DNA of 64,000 nucleotides, taken from NCBI GenBank assembly GCA_036395755.1, contig DASWCZ010000042.1, forward strand, positions 1-64,000. The letters are read 5' to 3'. This document shows positions 7,655-16,049 of this stretch, piece by piece. The position numbers were made by a program, and so were the translations under genes. Numbering within the stretch: position 1 is the first letter of the stretch; each line of letters opens with the position of its first letter. The notes beneath the pieces were generated by a model. That model was not told the origin of the DNA. It saw nothing but the letters and a program-made list of their open reading frames with translations, and did not search any database. The DNA is from Gp7-AA6 sp036395755. GTDB lineage: Bacteria > Acidobacteriota > Thermoanaerobaculia > UBA5066 > Gp7-AA6.

Positions 7655-9039
7655 AGTCCGAGCCGGTCCTCCTCGCGCGGGTCGGGCGCGATCGCTCGCA
7701 GGCGATCGACACGTACCTCGCCGACGGCGGGTACGGGGCGCTGAAGAAAGTCCTCGCGGGCGGCTGGACTCCCGAAGCGGTCACCGAAGAGGTCAAGAAG
7801 TCGGGATTGCGCGGGCGAGGCGGTGCGGGATTCCCGACCGGCGTCAAGTGGGGTTTCGTCCCGAAGGATACGAAAGGCAAGCCGGTCTACCTTCTCTGCA
7901 ACGCCGACGAGTCGGAGCCCGGCACGTTCAAGGACCGGCTGCTGATGGAGGAAGACCCGCACCAGATGCTCGAGGGTCAGATCATCTCGGCCTACGCGCT
8001 CAAGTGCCGGAACTCCTACATCTACATCCGCGGCGAGTTTTTCCACGGCGCACGAGTCCTGCAGCGGGCTATCGACGAGGCGTACGAGAAGGGTTTCCTG
8101 GGCGAGAACCTCCTGGGATCCGGCTTCTCCCACGACATCACGGTGCACCGCGGCGCGGGCGCCTACATCTGCGGCGAGGAGACCGGCCTGATCGAAAGCC
8201 TCGAGGGGAAGCGCGGGCAGCCTCGGATCAAGCCCCCCTTCCCCGCCGTCTTCGGCGTCTTCGGCGCGCCGACGATCGTGAACAACGTCGAAACGCTGTG
8301 CTGCGTGACGCATGTCATGAACCGCGGGGCCGACTGGTTCGCGAAGATCGGGCGGAACGAGAAGAACACCGGGCCGAAGCTCTACTGTCTCTCGGGCCAC
8401 GTGAACCGGCCGGGCGTCTACGAGGCGCCGATGGGACTCCAGATGAAGGAGCTGCTCTTCGGCAAAGACTACGGGCGCGGGATGAAGGACGGCCGAAAGG
8501 TGAAGGCGGTGATTCCGGGGGGTGCCTCGGCGGCGATGCTGACGGCCGAGGAGATCGAAGACTGTCCGCTCGACTTCGACGGACTGGCCGCCAAGAAATC
8601 GATGCTGGGATCGGCAGCGATCATCGTAATGAACGAAGACACGTGCATCGTGGATGCCGCCACGAACCTCGCGAAGTTCTTCTCCCACGAGTCGTGCGGC
8701 CAGTGCACGCCGTGCCGCGAAGGAACGCCCTGGCTTCACCGCGTGCTCTCCCGTATCGAGGCAGGCGATGGTCGGGAGGAAGACATCGAGCTGCTCGAAA
8801 AGATCTCCAACCAGATGGCCAACGGAATGACCATCTGCGTCTTCGCCGATGCCGCGATCGCCCCGGTCCTGTCCTCGATCGGAAAGTTCCGCGACGAATA
8901 CCGTTACCACGTCGAGAACAAACGCTGTCTCGTCGGACCAGGGACAAGTGAGCGGCCGCGACCCGCGGCCGAGAGAGAGGGGGGGAACGTTTCCACGGGC
9001 AGCCTCTCCCTCTCTCGAGCGAACGGGCGACACCAATGA
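7651..9039 (+). CDS. nuoF: NADH-quinone oxidoreductase subunit F (FMN/NADH binding)
   Basis: 462 residues from GTG 7651 (GTGA overlap). GRGGAGFPTG at 55-64 binds NADH/FMN; N3 [4Fe-4S] ligands are Cys349, Cys352, Cys355 and Cys396. It takes electrons from NADH to FMN and the cluster chain. The family core ends near FRDEYRYHVENK; the last ~35 residues (rich in S, R, G, E) are an extra tail encoded by DNA with a perfect 8-bp hairpin at 8953-8971 and GAGA/TCTC arms, so the tail may have been added by a repeat. Confidence 0.95.
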   Translation: MKSEPVLLARVGRDRSQAIDTYLADGGYGALKKVLAGGWTPEAVTEEVKKSGLRGRGGAGFPTGVKWGFVPKDTKGKPVYLLCNADESEPGTFKDRLLMEEDPHQMLEGQIISAYALKCRNSYIYIRGEFFHGARVLQRAIDEAYEKGFLGENLLGSGFSHDITVHRGAGAYICGEETGLIESLEGKRGQPRIKPPFPAVFGVFGAPTIVNNVETLCCVTHVMNRGADWFAKIGRNEKNTGPKLYCLSGHVNRPGVYEAPMGLQMKELLFGKDYGRGMKDGRKVKAVIPGGASAAMLTAEEIEDCPLDFDGLAAKKSMLGSAAIIVMNEDTCIVDAATNLAKFFSHESCGQCTPCREGTPWLHRVLSRIEAGDGREEDIELLEKISNQMANGMTICVFADAAIAPVLSSIGKFRDEYRYHVENKRCLVGPGTSERPRPAAEREGGNVSTGSLSLSRANGRHQ

Positions 9040-10670
9040 GCACGGAGAAGACAACGATCACCGTCGTCTTCGACGGCAGGCCGATCGAGGTCCCGCCGGG
9101 CATCAACCTGATCGAGGCGGCGAAGCTCGCCCGGATCGAGATCCCCCACTTCTGTTTCCATCCGCGGCTCTCGGTCGTCGGGCAGTGCCGTATGTGCCTG
9201 GTCGAAATCGAAGGGATCCCGAAGATCCAAGCGGCGTGTACGACGCCGCTGAAGGACGGGCTCGTCGTCAAGACCACGACGGAGAAGGTCCGGCAGTCCC
9301 GGGCGGCAAACATGGAGTTCCTGCTGATCAACCACCCGCTCGATTGCCCGATCTGCGACCAGGCGGGCGAGTGCAAGCTGCAGGACAACGCCTTCGGATA
9401 CGGGGAGCAGCGGTCGCGCTACGACGAACGCAAGCGCCAGTACGCCGGATACGACCGCACGATGATCGGCCCGCACGTCGTCGCCGACATGACGCGGTGC
9501 ATCCAGTGCACGCGGTGTATCCGCTTCTGCGAGGAGATTGCGGGGACCGGCGAGCTCACGTTCCTCGACCGCGGGGGACGGACGCTCGTCTGGACCCACG
9601 AGGGCCGGCCGCTGGCGAACGATTGGTCCGCCTGCGCCGCCGACGTCTGCCCCGTCGGTGCGCTCACGACGAAGGAATTCCGGTTCCGGCGCCGGGTCTG
9701 GGAGCTCAAGAAGACCCCCTCGGTCTGCCCCGGCTGCAACATCGGCTGCAACATCTCGATCGAAAACCGGGACAGCGTGGTCTACCGGTTCCTGCCCCGG
9801 CTGAATCCCGCCGTCAACGACTACTGGCTTTGCGACTACGGCCGGTTCCTCTCGGAGAGCCTGAACGCGCGCGACATCTCGAAGGCGACGGTTCGCGACG
9901 GCTCCGAAGTCCGCGACGCGGTCGTGCCCGCGGCGGTCGAGCGAATCGCCTCGGAGATCCGTTCGACGATCGAGACCGAGGGGCCCTCCGCGATTTTCTT
10001 CCTCGGATCGGCGCACCTCTCGAACGAAGAGAACTTCCTCCTCCGGAAGATCGCGGACCACGTGGGCAGCGGCAACCGCGACGTGGTGGTGGAGCGATCC
10101 CGTGGGCGTCGCATGAAGTCGAAGACGGAGTGGATCGAGGGGGATCACGCCGGCGCGAACTATGCCGGCGCCCGGGACATGGGCCTGTCGCCGGGACCCG
10201 GCGCACACGGCCTCGCCGACGTTCTCGAAGGCAAATGGACGCCGCAGGTCGTCGTCGCCGCCGATGCGTCGTTCGCGGCCGCAGCGGACGATCCGGAGAA
10301 GGTCGGACGGCTTCGGAGCGCCCGGTTTCTCGCCGTGGCCGCACGCACGGAGAACGCGCTGACCCGGGCGGCGGACGTCGTCCTCCCGGCCGCCTCCCTC
10401 GCCCAGAAGGAGGGGTCGTTCACGAACGTGCAGGGCCGCGTCCAGTGGTTCGAGCGCGCGTTCCTGGCTCCTCCCCCCGCGCGGGCGCACTGGGAGCTCC
10501 TGCTTCTCCTCGGCGTCGCTCTCGGCTGGGGCGACCGGAGCTGGACGCCGGCCGATATTCGGGCGCGGATCCGGGAAGAAGTCGACGGCTACGGCGAAGT
10601 GACCGAAGAGGAGCTCGCCGGGGGCGGCCTGATGAAGAAGGGCCTCTTCGTGTCCACGGGAGCGGTGTGA
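9036..10670 (+). CDS. nuoG: NADH-quinone oxidoreductase subunit G (75-kDa, short form)
   Basis: 544 residues, shorter than E. coli NuoG. The N-terminal [2Fe-2S] domain has Cys40, Cys51, Cys54 and Cys68; N5 has His100, Cys104, Cys107 and Cys113; N4 has Cys155, Cys158, Cys161 and a later Cys in CAADVCPVGA; Cys231, Cys234 and Cys238 (CPGCNIGC) begin the molybdopterin-like domain, which is abbreviated. It carries electrons from NuoF/E towards NuoI. ATG 9036 overlaps the nuoF stop. NuoI, the next carrier, is not encoded here. Confidence 0.93.
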   Translation: MSTEKTTITVVFDGRPIEVPPGINLIEAAKLARIEIPHFCFHPRLSVVGQCRMCLVEIEGIPKIQAACTTPLKDGLVVKTTTEKVRQSRAANMEFLLINHPLDCPICDQAGECKLQDNAFGYGEQRSRYDERKRQYAGYDRTMIGPHVVADMTRCIQCTRCIRFCEEIAGTGELTFLDRGGRTLVWTHEGRPLANDWSACAADVCPVGALTTKEFRFRRRVWELKKTPSVCPGCNIGCNISIENRDSVVYRFLPRLNPAVNDYWLCDYGRFLSESLNARDISKATVRDGSEVRDAVVPAAVERIASEIRSTIETEGPSAIFFLGSAHLSNEENFLLRKIADHVGSGNRDVVVERSRGRRMKSKTEWIEGDHAGANYAGARDMGLSPGPGAHGLADVLEGKWTPQVVVAADASFAAAADDPEKVGRLRSARFLAVAARTENALTRAADVVLPAASLAQKEGSFTNVQGRVQWFERAFLAPPPARAHWELLLLLGVALGWGDRSWTPADIRARIREEVDGYGEVTEEELAGGGLMKKGLFVSTGAV

Positions 10671-11707
10671 GCGCCGCGGAGGTCGGCATCCTCGCGTTAC
10701 GCGTGCTCGCGCCCGTTCTCGTCATCCTGATCGTGTTGCCGATGCTCCAGTGGGTGGAGCGCCGAGGCGCGGGTCTCATCCAGGACCGGCCGGGCCCCAA
10801 CCGGGTCGGGCCCTTCGGCCTCCTTCAGCCGCTCGCGGACGTCGTCAAGTTCTTCATGAAGGAAGATCTGATCCCGTCGCACGCGGACCGCTTTCTCTTC
10901 GTGCTGGCCCCGGGCCTCGCGACGTTCGCGGCGCTGACGACGTTTGCCGTCATTCCCTTCGGCGCGACGCTCACGGTTCGCGGGCGTGCGGTCCCACTCG
11001 TCGGCGCGGACGTCTCGATCGGAATTCTCTACCTCTTCGCTCTGACGTCCCTGTCGGTCTACGGCATCGTGCTCGCGGGCTGGTCGTCGAACAATAAGTT
11101 CTCGCTGATTGGCGGGATCCGCTCGAGCGCTCAGATCATCTCGTACGAGCTCGCGATGACGACAGCCGCGGCCGGGGTGGTCCTGGCAGCCGGCTCGTTC
11201 CGCCTGACCGACGTCGTCGCGATGCAGAGCGGGCACTGGCTGTCGTTTCCCTACCACGGGTGGACCGTCGTTCCTCAGTTTCTCGGGTTCGTCGTGTTCT
11301 TCGTCTCGGCGTTCGCGGAGACGAACCGGCTCCCCTTCGACCTGCCGGAGGCGGAGGCGGAGTTGGTCGCCGGCTACCACACCGAGTATTCGGCGATGAA
11401 GTTTGCGATGTTCTACATGGCCGAATACATCAACGTGGTCGTCGCGTCGGCGCTCATGGTCACGCTGTACTTCGGGGGCTGGAGCCTCCCCGGCTTCACG
11501 CCGGCGAGCGCCGCGGCCGTCCTTCTTTCCGTCGTGATCTTCGCGGTCAAGACGGCGTTCTTCGTCTGGGTGTTCATGTGGGTGCGCTGGACGCTCCCCC
11601 GTTTCCGGTACGACCAGCTCATGCGGCTCGGCTGGAAAGCTCTGCTGCCCCTCGCGCTGCTGAACCTCTTCTGGGTCGCGGCGCTCGTCCTGTGGAAGGT
11701 CTTGTGA
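10667..11707 (+). CDS. nuoH: NADH-quinone oxidoreductase subunit H
   Basis: 346 residues from GTG 10667 (GTGA overlap with nuoG); the longer frame upstream is a shadow of nuoG. About eight membrane helices, with the hallmark loops ERRGAGLIQDRPGPNRVGP (38-56) and AETNRLPFDLPEAEAELV, which form the quinone chamber. It joins the peripheral arm (NuoB, D, I) to the proton-pumping arm. Those three partners are missing from this operon. Confidence 0.95.
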   Translation: MSAAEVGILALRVLAPVLVILIVLPMLQWVERRGAGLIQDRPGPNRVGPFGLLQPLADVVKFFMKEDLIPSHADRFLFVLAPGLATFAALTTFAVIPFGATLTVRGRAVPLVGADVSIGILYLFALTSLSVYGIVLAGWSSNNKFSLIGGIRSSAQIISYELAMTTAAAGVVLAAGSFRLTDVVAMQSGHWLSFPYHGWTVVPQFLGFVVFFVSAFAETNRLPFDLPEAEAELVAGYHTEYSAMKFAMFYMAEYINVVVASALMVTLYFGGWSLPGFTPASAAAVLLSVVIFAVKTAFFVWVFMWVRWTLPRFRYDQLMRLGWKALLPLALLNLFWVAALVLWKVL

Positions 11708-12210
11708 CGCCGCGGCTCGTCTTCGACGCGGCCGCCGGCCTCGCGATTCTGTTCGCCTGCGTGATGGTCGTTCACCGCCATCCCGTCAAGAGCGTGCTCG
11801 CGCTCGTCGTGTCTTTCTTCGCTCTCGCGGTCACTTATGTCCTGCTCGCGGCACCGCTCATTGCGGCGGTCCAGGTCATCGTGTACGCGGGCGCCATCCT
11901 GGTCCTCTTCCTCTTCGTGCTGATGCTCTTGAACGTGCCGGAGGAGGTCCGGCAGAGCTCCGACCGCCCGATTCACCAGGCGTTGTCGGCGGGAGCAATC
12001 GTGGCTTTCGCCGCCGCGCTTCTCGCGGTCCTGCGGGGCTACGGCGCGACGGAAGCCGCGCCTTCGGTCGCCCCGTCCGCCGGAGATCTGGCGCCGGTGG
12101 CGAAGCTTCTTTTCTCCGACCACCTGCTTTCGTTCGAAGCGCTGTCGATTCTGCTCCTCGCCGCCCTGGTGGGCGCCTTCGTTCTCGCGCGGCGGGAGGG
12201 AAGCCCTTGA
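11704..12210 (+). CDS. nuoJ: NADH-quinone oxidoreductase subunit J
   Basis: 168 residues from GTG 11704, overlapping the nuoH stop. Five membrane helices; the conserved third-helix stretch AVQVIVYAGAILVLFLFVLML is present, including the Tyr of VYAGAI. A loop of ~45 residues follows before the last helices. It contributes to the proton channel beside NuoK. nuoI, normally just before nuoJ, is absent. Confidence 0.94.
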   Translation: MTPRLVFDAAAGLAILFACVMVVHRHPVKSVLALVVSFFALAVTYVLLAAPLIAAVQVIVYAGAILVLFLFVLMLLNVPEEVRQSSDRPIHQALSAGAIVAFAAALLAVLRGYGATEAAPSVAPSAGDLAPVAKLLFSDHLLSFEALSILLLAALVGAFVLARREGSP

Positions 12211-12521
12211 CAGCGAGCGGAATCCCGATCGGCGACGTCCTGCTCGCGTCCGGCGCGCTCTTCGTGATCGGCCTCGCCGGAGCCCTGCTGCGCCGCAACG
12301 CGATCTCGATCTTCCTCGCGATCGAGTTGATGATGAACGCCGCGAACCTGACGGTGCTCGGCTATGCCGCGGCGCTCCATAGCCTCGAAGGGCAGATCGT
12401 GGTCTTCTTTGTGATCGCGATCGCTGCCGCCGAGGCTGCCGTCGGTCTCGCAATCTTCGTGGCCCTCTTCCGCCACACCGAAACGATCGACGTCAACCAG
12501 ATCAATCTGCTGAAGTGGTGA
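12207..12521 (+). CDS. nuoK: NADH-quinone oxidoreductase subunit K
   Basis: 104 residues, three membrane helices, with the proton-pathway glutamates in FLAIELMMNAANL (helix 2) and AAAEAAVGLAI (helix 3). The start is TTG 12207, in a TTGA overlap with the nuoJ stop, consistent with the operon-wide coupling pattern. It is a membrane-arm subunit between NuoJ and NuoN. Confidence 0.94.
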   Translation: MTASGIPIGDVLLASGALFVIGLAGALLRRNAISIFLAIELMMNAANLTVLGYAAALHSLEGQIVVFFVIAIAAAEAAVGLAIFVALFRHTETIDVNQINLLKW

Positions 12522-12522
12522 C

Positions 12523-14457
12523 ATGACAGTTGCCCTGTGGATCGTTCCGGCCCTTGCGCTCGCCGGGTTCCTTCTCTGCCTCTCCGTCGGCCCCCGGCTC
12601 GGCAAGAATTTCGTGTCGGCCGTGGGCGTCGGCTCGATCGGATTCGCCACCCTGGCGGCGTGGACCCGCCTGTTGCCCCATCTCCGCGGAGGAGGCGCTC
12701 CAGTCGTCGAGCGGCTCGCTCCGTGGATGGCGGCCGGCAACTTCTCCGTGGACCTGTCCTTCCGCCTGGATCCGCTCTCGGCGTTGATGGTCTCGTTCGT
12801 GACGTTCGTCGGTTTCTTGATCCACGTTTACTCGATCGGATACATGGAGCACGACGAGACCGACGCGGGGTACGCGCGTTACTTCGCATACATGAATCTC
12901 TTCATGTTCTCGATGCTGACGCTCGTACTCGCGAACAACTTCCTCCTGATGTTCGTTGGCTGGGAGGGCGTCGGGCTGTGCTCCTATCTCCTGATCGGGT
13001 ACTACTACGAGAAGGAGTACGCCGCCGCGGCCGGCAGGAAAGCGTTCGTCGTCAACCGCATCGGCGACTTCGGCTTCCTTCTCGGGATATTCGGCGTCTT
13101 CTCGCTGTTCGGAACCCTCGACTTTGGCGACGTCTTTTCTCGCGCGGCCGCCGAACCGAGCCGCTTCGCGCCGGGCCTGACGCTCGTCTGCCTTCTCCTT
13201 TTCCTGGGCGCGATGGGAAAGAGCGCGCAGGTTCCTCTGCACGTCTGGCTCCCCGACGCCATGGCCGGTCCCACGCCGGTCTCCGCGCTCATCCACGCCG
13301 CGACGATGGTGACCGCAGGCGTCTACATGGTGACGCGCTGCAACGTCCTCTTCCGTCTCGCGCCGGAGGCCATGTACGCCGTGGCGCTCGTCGGAGGGGT
13401 CACGGCGATCTTCGCCGCCGTAATCGCGCTCGCGCAGAACGACATCAAGAAGGTCCTTGCATATTCGACGGTCTCGCAGCTCGGCTACATGTTCCTCGCG
13501 GCCGGCGTCGGCGCTTACGTGGCCGGAATGTTCCACGTCCTGACGCACGCCTTCTTCAAGGCCTGTCTCTTCCTCGGGTCCGGCGCGGTGATCCATGCCC
13601 TCGGCGGCGAACAGGACGTGCGGCGCATGGGAGGCCTCGCCCCACAGCTCCCCGTCACCTACCGCACTTTTCTCGTCGCGACGCTCGCGCTGGCGGGAAT
13701 CCCTCCGCTCGCCGGGTTCTTCTCCAAGGACGCGATCCTGACCGGAGTGTTCGCGGCGCACCGTCCGATCCTGTTCGCTCTCGGGCTCTTCACGGCGGGA
13801 CTCACGGCCTTCTATATGTTCCGGCTCGTCTCGCTGACGTTCTATGGAGGCTTCCGCGGATCTCCCGAGGAAGCCGCCCACGTCCACGAGGCGCCGACGA
13901 CGATGACGCTGCCGCTCGTCGTGCTCGCTTTCCTGTCGGCGGTCGGCGGCTTCCTGGGCCTTCCCGAGGTTTTCGGGGAGAGCGCCAACCGCATCGCGGC
14001 GTTCCTCGCGCCCGTCTTTCCGCCGGTCTTCCTGCCGGGCCGCGTGGCCTCCCAGCACGCGCTTGCCCCCGCGAAGGAGTGGCTCCTGATGGGCGTCTCG
14101 GTGACCGTCGCCGCCGCGGGGCTCCTCCTCGCGTGGGATTGGTACGCCAAGAAGGCGGGACGCCCCGCGGCGCGCCTCGCGGCATCGTTCCCGCGCCTGT
14201 ACGCGCTCGTCGCCGAAAAATTCGGGGTCGACGAGCTTTACGACGTCCTCTTCGTTCGGCCGTTCAACTGGCTCGCCCGCGTGCTCTGGAAGGTCGTCGA
14301 CGTCCTCGTCATCGACGGAATCCTGAACGCCGGCGCGTTTCTCGTCGAGCTCGTCGGCGACTCCCTGCGTTTCCTCCAGACCGGGAACGTCCGAAACTAC
14401 GCGCTGACGTTCCTGATCGGAATCGTGGCGCTCCTCCTCTTCGTGCTGGCCGGATGA
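12523..14457 (+). CDS. nuoL: NADH-quinone oxidoreductase subunit L
   Basis: 644 residues, full length for NuoL. Antiporter-like fold with about 16 helices; recognisable segments include FVGWEGVGLCSYLLIG, PLHVWLPDAMAGPTPVSALIHAATMV and LAQNDIKKVLAYSTVSQLG, which hold the channel Glu, Lys and His residues. The C-terminal lateral helix runs along NuoM and NuoN. ATG 12523 follows the nuoK stop by one base. Confidence 0.96.
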   Translation: MTVALWIVPALALAGFLLCLSVGPRLGKNFVSAVGVGSIGFATLAAWTRLLPHLRGGGAPVVERLAPWMAAGNFSVDLSFRLDPLSALMVSFVTFVGFLIHVYSIGYMEHDETDAGYARYFAYMNLFMFSMLTLVLANNFLLMFVGWEGVGLCSYLLIGYYYEKEYAAAAGRKAFVVNRIGDFGFLLGIFGVFSLFGTLDFGDVFSRAAAEPSRFAPGLTLVCLLLFLGAMGKSAQVPLHVWLPDAMAGPTPVSALIHAATMVTAGVYMVTRCNVLFRLAPEAMYAVALVGGVTAIFAAVIALAQNDIKKVLAYSTVSQLGYMFLAAGVGAYVAGMFHVLTHAFFKACLFLGSGAVIHALGGEQDVRRMGGLAPQLPVTYRTFLVATLALAGIPPLAGFFSKDAILTGVFAAHRPILFALGLFTAGLTAFYMFRLVSLTFYGGFRGSPEEAAHVHEAPTTMTLPLVVLAFLSAVGGFLGLPEVFGESANRIAAFLAPVFPPVFLPGRVASQHALAPAKEWLLMGVSVTVAAAGLLLAWDWYAKKAGRPAARLAASFPRLYALVAEKFGVDELYDVLFVRPFNWLARVLWKVVDVLVIDGILNAGAFLVELVGDSLRFLQTGNVRNYALTFLIGIVALLLFVLAG

Positions 14458-16049
14458 CGGGCGCGACGGGAATCGCCGCGATCCTGGAAACCCGGCTCCT
14501 GACCGTACTCGTCTTCCTGCCGAGCGCGGCGGCGGCACTTCTCCTGCTGTTCCCGCGGACCCGAACCCGGGAGGCGAAGGTCTACGCGATCGGGGTCTCG
14601 GTCGTCGAGCTCGCGCTCGCGCTGCCCCTGTGGTCGCGCTTCGACCTCCATTCCGGGGGGTTCCAGTTCACGGAGACGGCAAGCTGGATCCCCGCTCTCG
14701 GCATCTCCTACTCGCTCGGCATGGACGGGATCTCGCTCCTGCTCGTCCTCCTGACCGTTCTTCTGACGCCGGTGTCGCTCCTCTTCTCGCTCGACCACGT
14801 CGAGAGGAGCCCGCGCGCTTTCTCGATCGCGTTCCTCGTGCTCGAGACCGGCATGGTCGGGAGCCTGCTCGCTCTGGACCTCGCCCTCTTCTACGTTTTC
14901 TGGGAGGTCATGCTCGTCCCGATGTACTTCATCATCGGGATCTGGGGGGGCGGCCGACGCATCTACGCCGCGATGAAGTTCTTCCTCTTCACGATGGCCG
15001 GGAGCCTCCTGATGTTCCTCGCCATCCTCTACCTCGCGATCCGCCACCGCGCCGTGACCGGCCGGTGGTCATTTCTCCTGGCGGATCTCGTCACGCTGTC
15101 TTTCCCGACGATGGCGGTCCAGACGATCCTGTTCGCCGCTTTCGCCCTCGCGTTCGCGATCAAGGTGCCGGTGTTTCCGCTCCACACCTGGCTGCCCGAT
15201 GCGCACACCGAAGCGCCGACCGCCGGCTCGATTCTCCTCGCGGGAGTCCTGCTGAAACTGGGCATCTATGGATACCTGCGCTTCGCGCTCCCGCTCTTTC
15301 CCGACGCCGCGATGCGATACGCGCCGTGGCTCGGAGTCCTCGGGATCATCGGCGTCGTTTACGGGGCGCTCGTGGCATACGCGCAGAAGGACATGAAGCG
15401 GCTGGTCGCGTACTCCTCCGTCTCTCACCTCGGTCTGATCGTGATCGGCATTGGCGCTTTCACGAGCGCCGCCGTCACCGGGTCGGTTCTTCAGATGATC
15501 AACCACGGCCTTTCGACCGGTGCGCTGTTCCTTCTGGTCGGCGTGCTCTACGAGCGGACCCACACGCGTGAGATCGCCGACTACGGAGGCATCGCGGGCG
15601 CCGCCCCCTGGACGACCGCGCTCTTCCTCGTCGCGACGTTCTCCTCAATCGGGCTGCCCGGTCTGAACGGATTCGTCGGTGAGTTTCTGATCCTGCTCGG
15701 AACCTGGACGTCGCTCCACCGATGGTGGGCGGTCGCGGCGGCAACCGGCGTGATTCTCTCGGCGATCTACATGCTCTCCCTCGTCCAGCGCGTGTTCTGG
15801 AATCCGCTCACGCGAGAAGAGAACCGCCGGCTGCCGGACATCCGCCCGAGCGAGGCGATCGGCGCGTTCGCGCTCGTCGCCGTGATGGTCTGGATCGGCG
15901 TGCGACCGAACGACTTTCTCGACCGCATTCGCCCCTCGGTGGAGCAGGTGCGGCGGTCCGTCGCGACCCGGAAATTGGCCGCCACCTTGGCGCGGCCATC
16001 CCGAGCGGAGCAAGGGATTCCTCGGGAAAGGGCGGGAGATCGGCCGTGA
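14454..16049 (+). CDS. nuoM: NADH-quinone oxidoreductase subunit M with repeat-derived C-terminus
   Basis: 531 residues from ATG 14454 (ATGA overlap); the much longer open frame upstream is a shadow of nuoL. Antiporter-like helices include FYVFWEVMLVPMYFIIGIWGG, PLHTWLPDAHTEAPTAGSILLAG and AQKDMKRLVAYSSVSHLG with the channel residues. The last ~20 residues (ARPSRAEQGIPRERAG type) are soluble, arginine-rich and encoded by a half copy of the REP-like element at 15997-16018, so the ancestral stop was probably earlier. Confidence 0.95.
   Translation: MTGATGIAAILETRLLTVLVFLPSAAAALLLLFPRTRTREAKVYAIGVSVVELALALPLWSRFDLHSGGFQFTETASWIPALGISYSLGMDGISLLLVLLTVLLTPVSLLFSLDHVERSPRAFSIAFLVLETGMVGSLLALDLALFYVFWEVMLVPMYFIIGIWGGGRRIYAAMKFFLFTMAGSLLMFLAILYLAIRHRAVTGRWSFLLADLVTLSFPTMAVQTILFAAFALAFAIKVPVFPLHTWLPDAHTEAPTAGSILLAGVLLKLGIYGYLRFALPLFPDAAMRYAPWLGVLGIIGVVYGALVAYAQKDMKRLVAYSSVSHLGLIVIGIGAFTSAAVTGSVLQMINHGLSTGALFLLVGVLYERTHTREIADYGGIAGAAPWTTALFLVATFSSIGLPGLNGFVGEFLILLGTWTSLHRWWAVAAATGVILSAIYMLSLVQRVFWNPLTREENRRLPDIRPSEAIGAFALVAVMVWIGVRPNDFLDRIRPSVEQVRRSVATRKLAATLARPSRAEQGIPRERAGDRP
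15997..16018. repeat. Half copy of the REP-like element inside nuoM
   Basis: CATCCCGAGCGGAGCAAGGG followed by AT matches one arm of the element at 5915-5989 (CATCCCGAGCGAAGCGAGGG when read on the other strand) with two differences. It lies in frame in the last codons of nuoM, about 30 bases before the stop. Confidence 0.6.

Noticed and set aside
8849..11707. A 952-residue open frame over nuoG and nuoH
   Set aside because: Shadow of nuoG; the real NuoH starts at GTG 10667.
12537..16049. A 1170-residue open frame spanning nuoL and nuoM
   Set aside because: Its first half is an Arg-rich shadow of nuoL; only the part from ATG 14454 is a real protein (NuoM).
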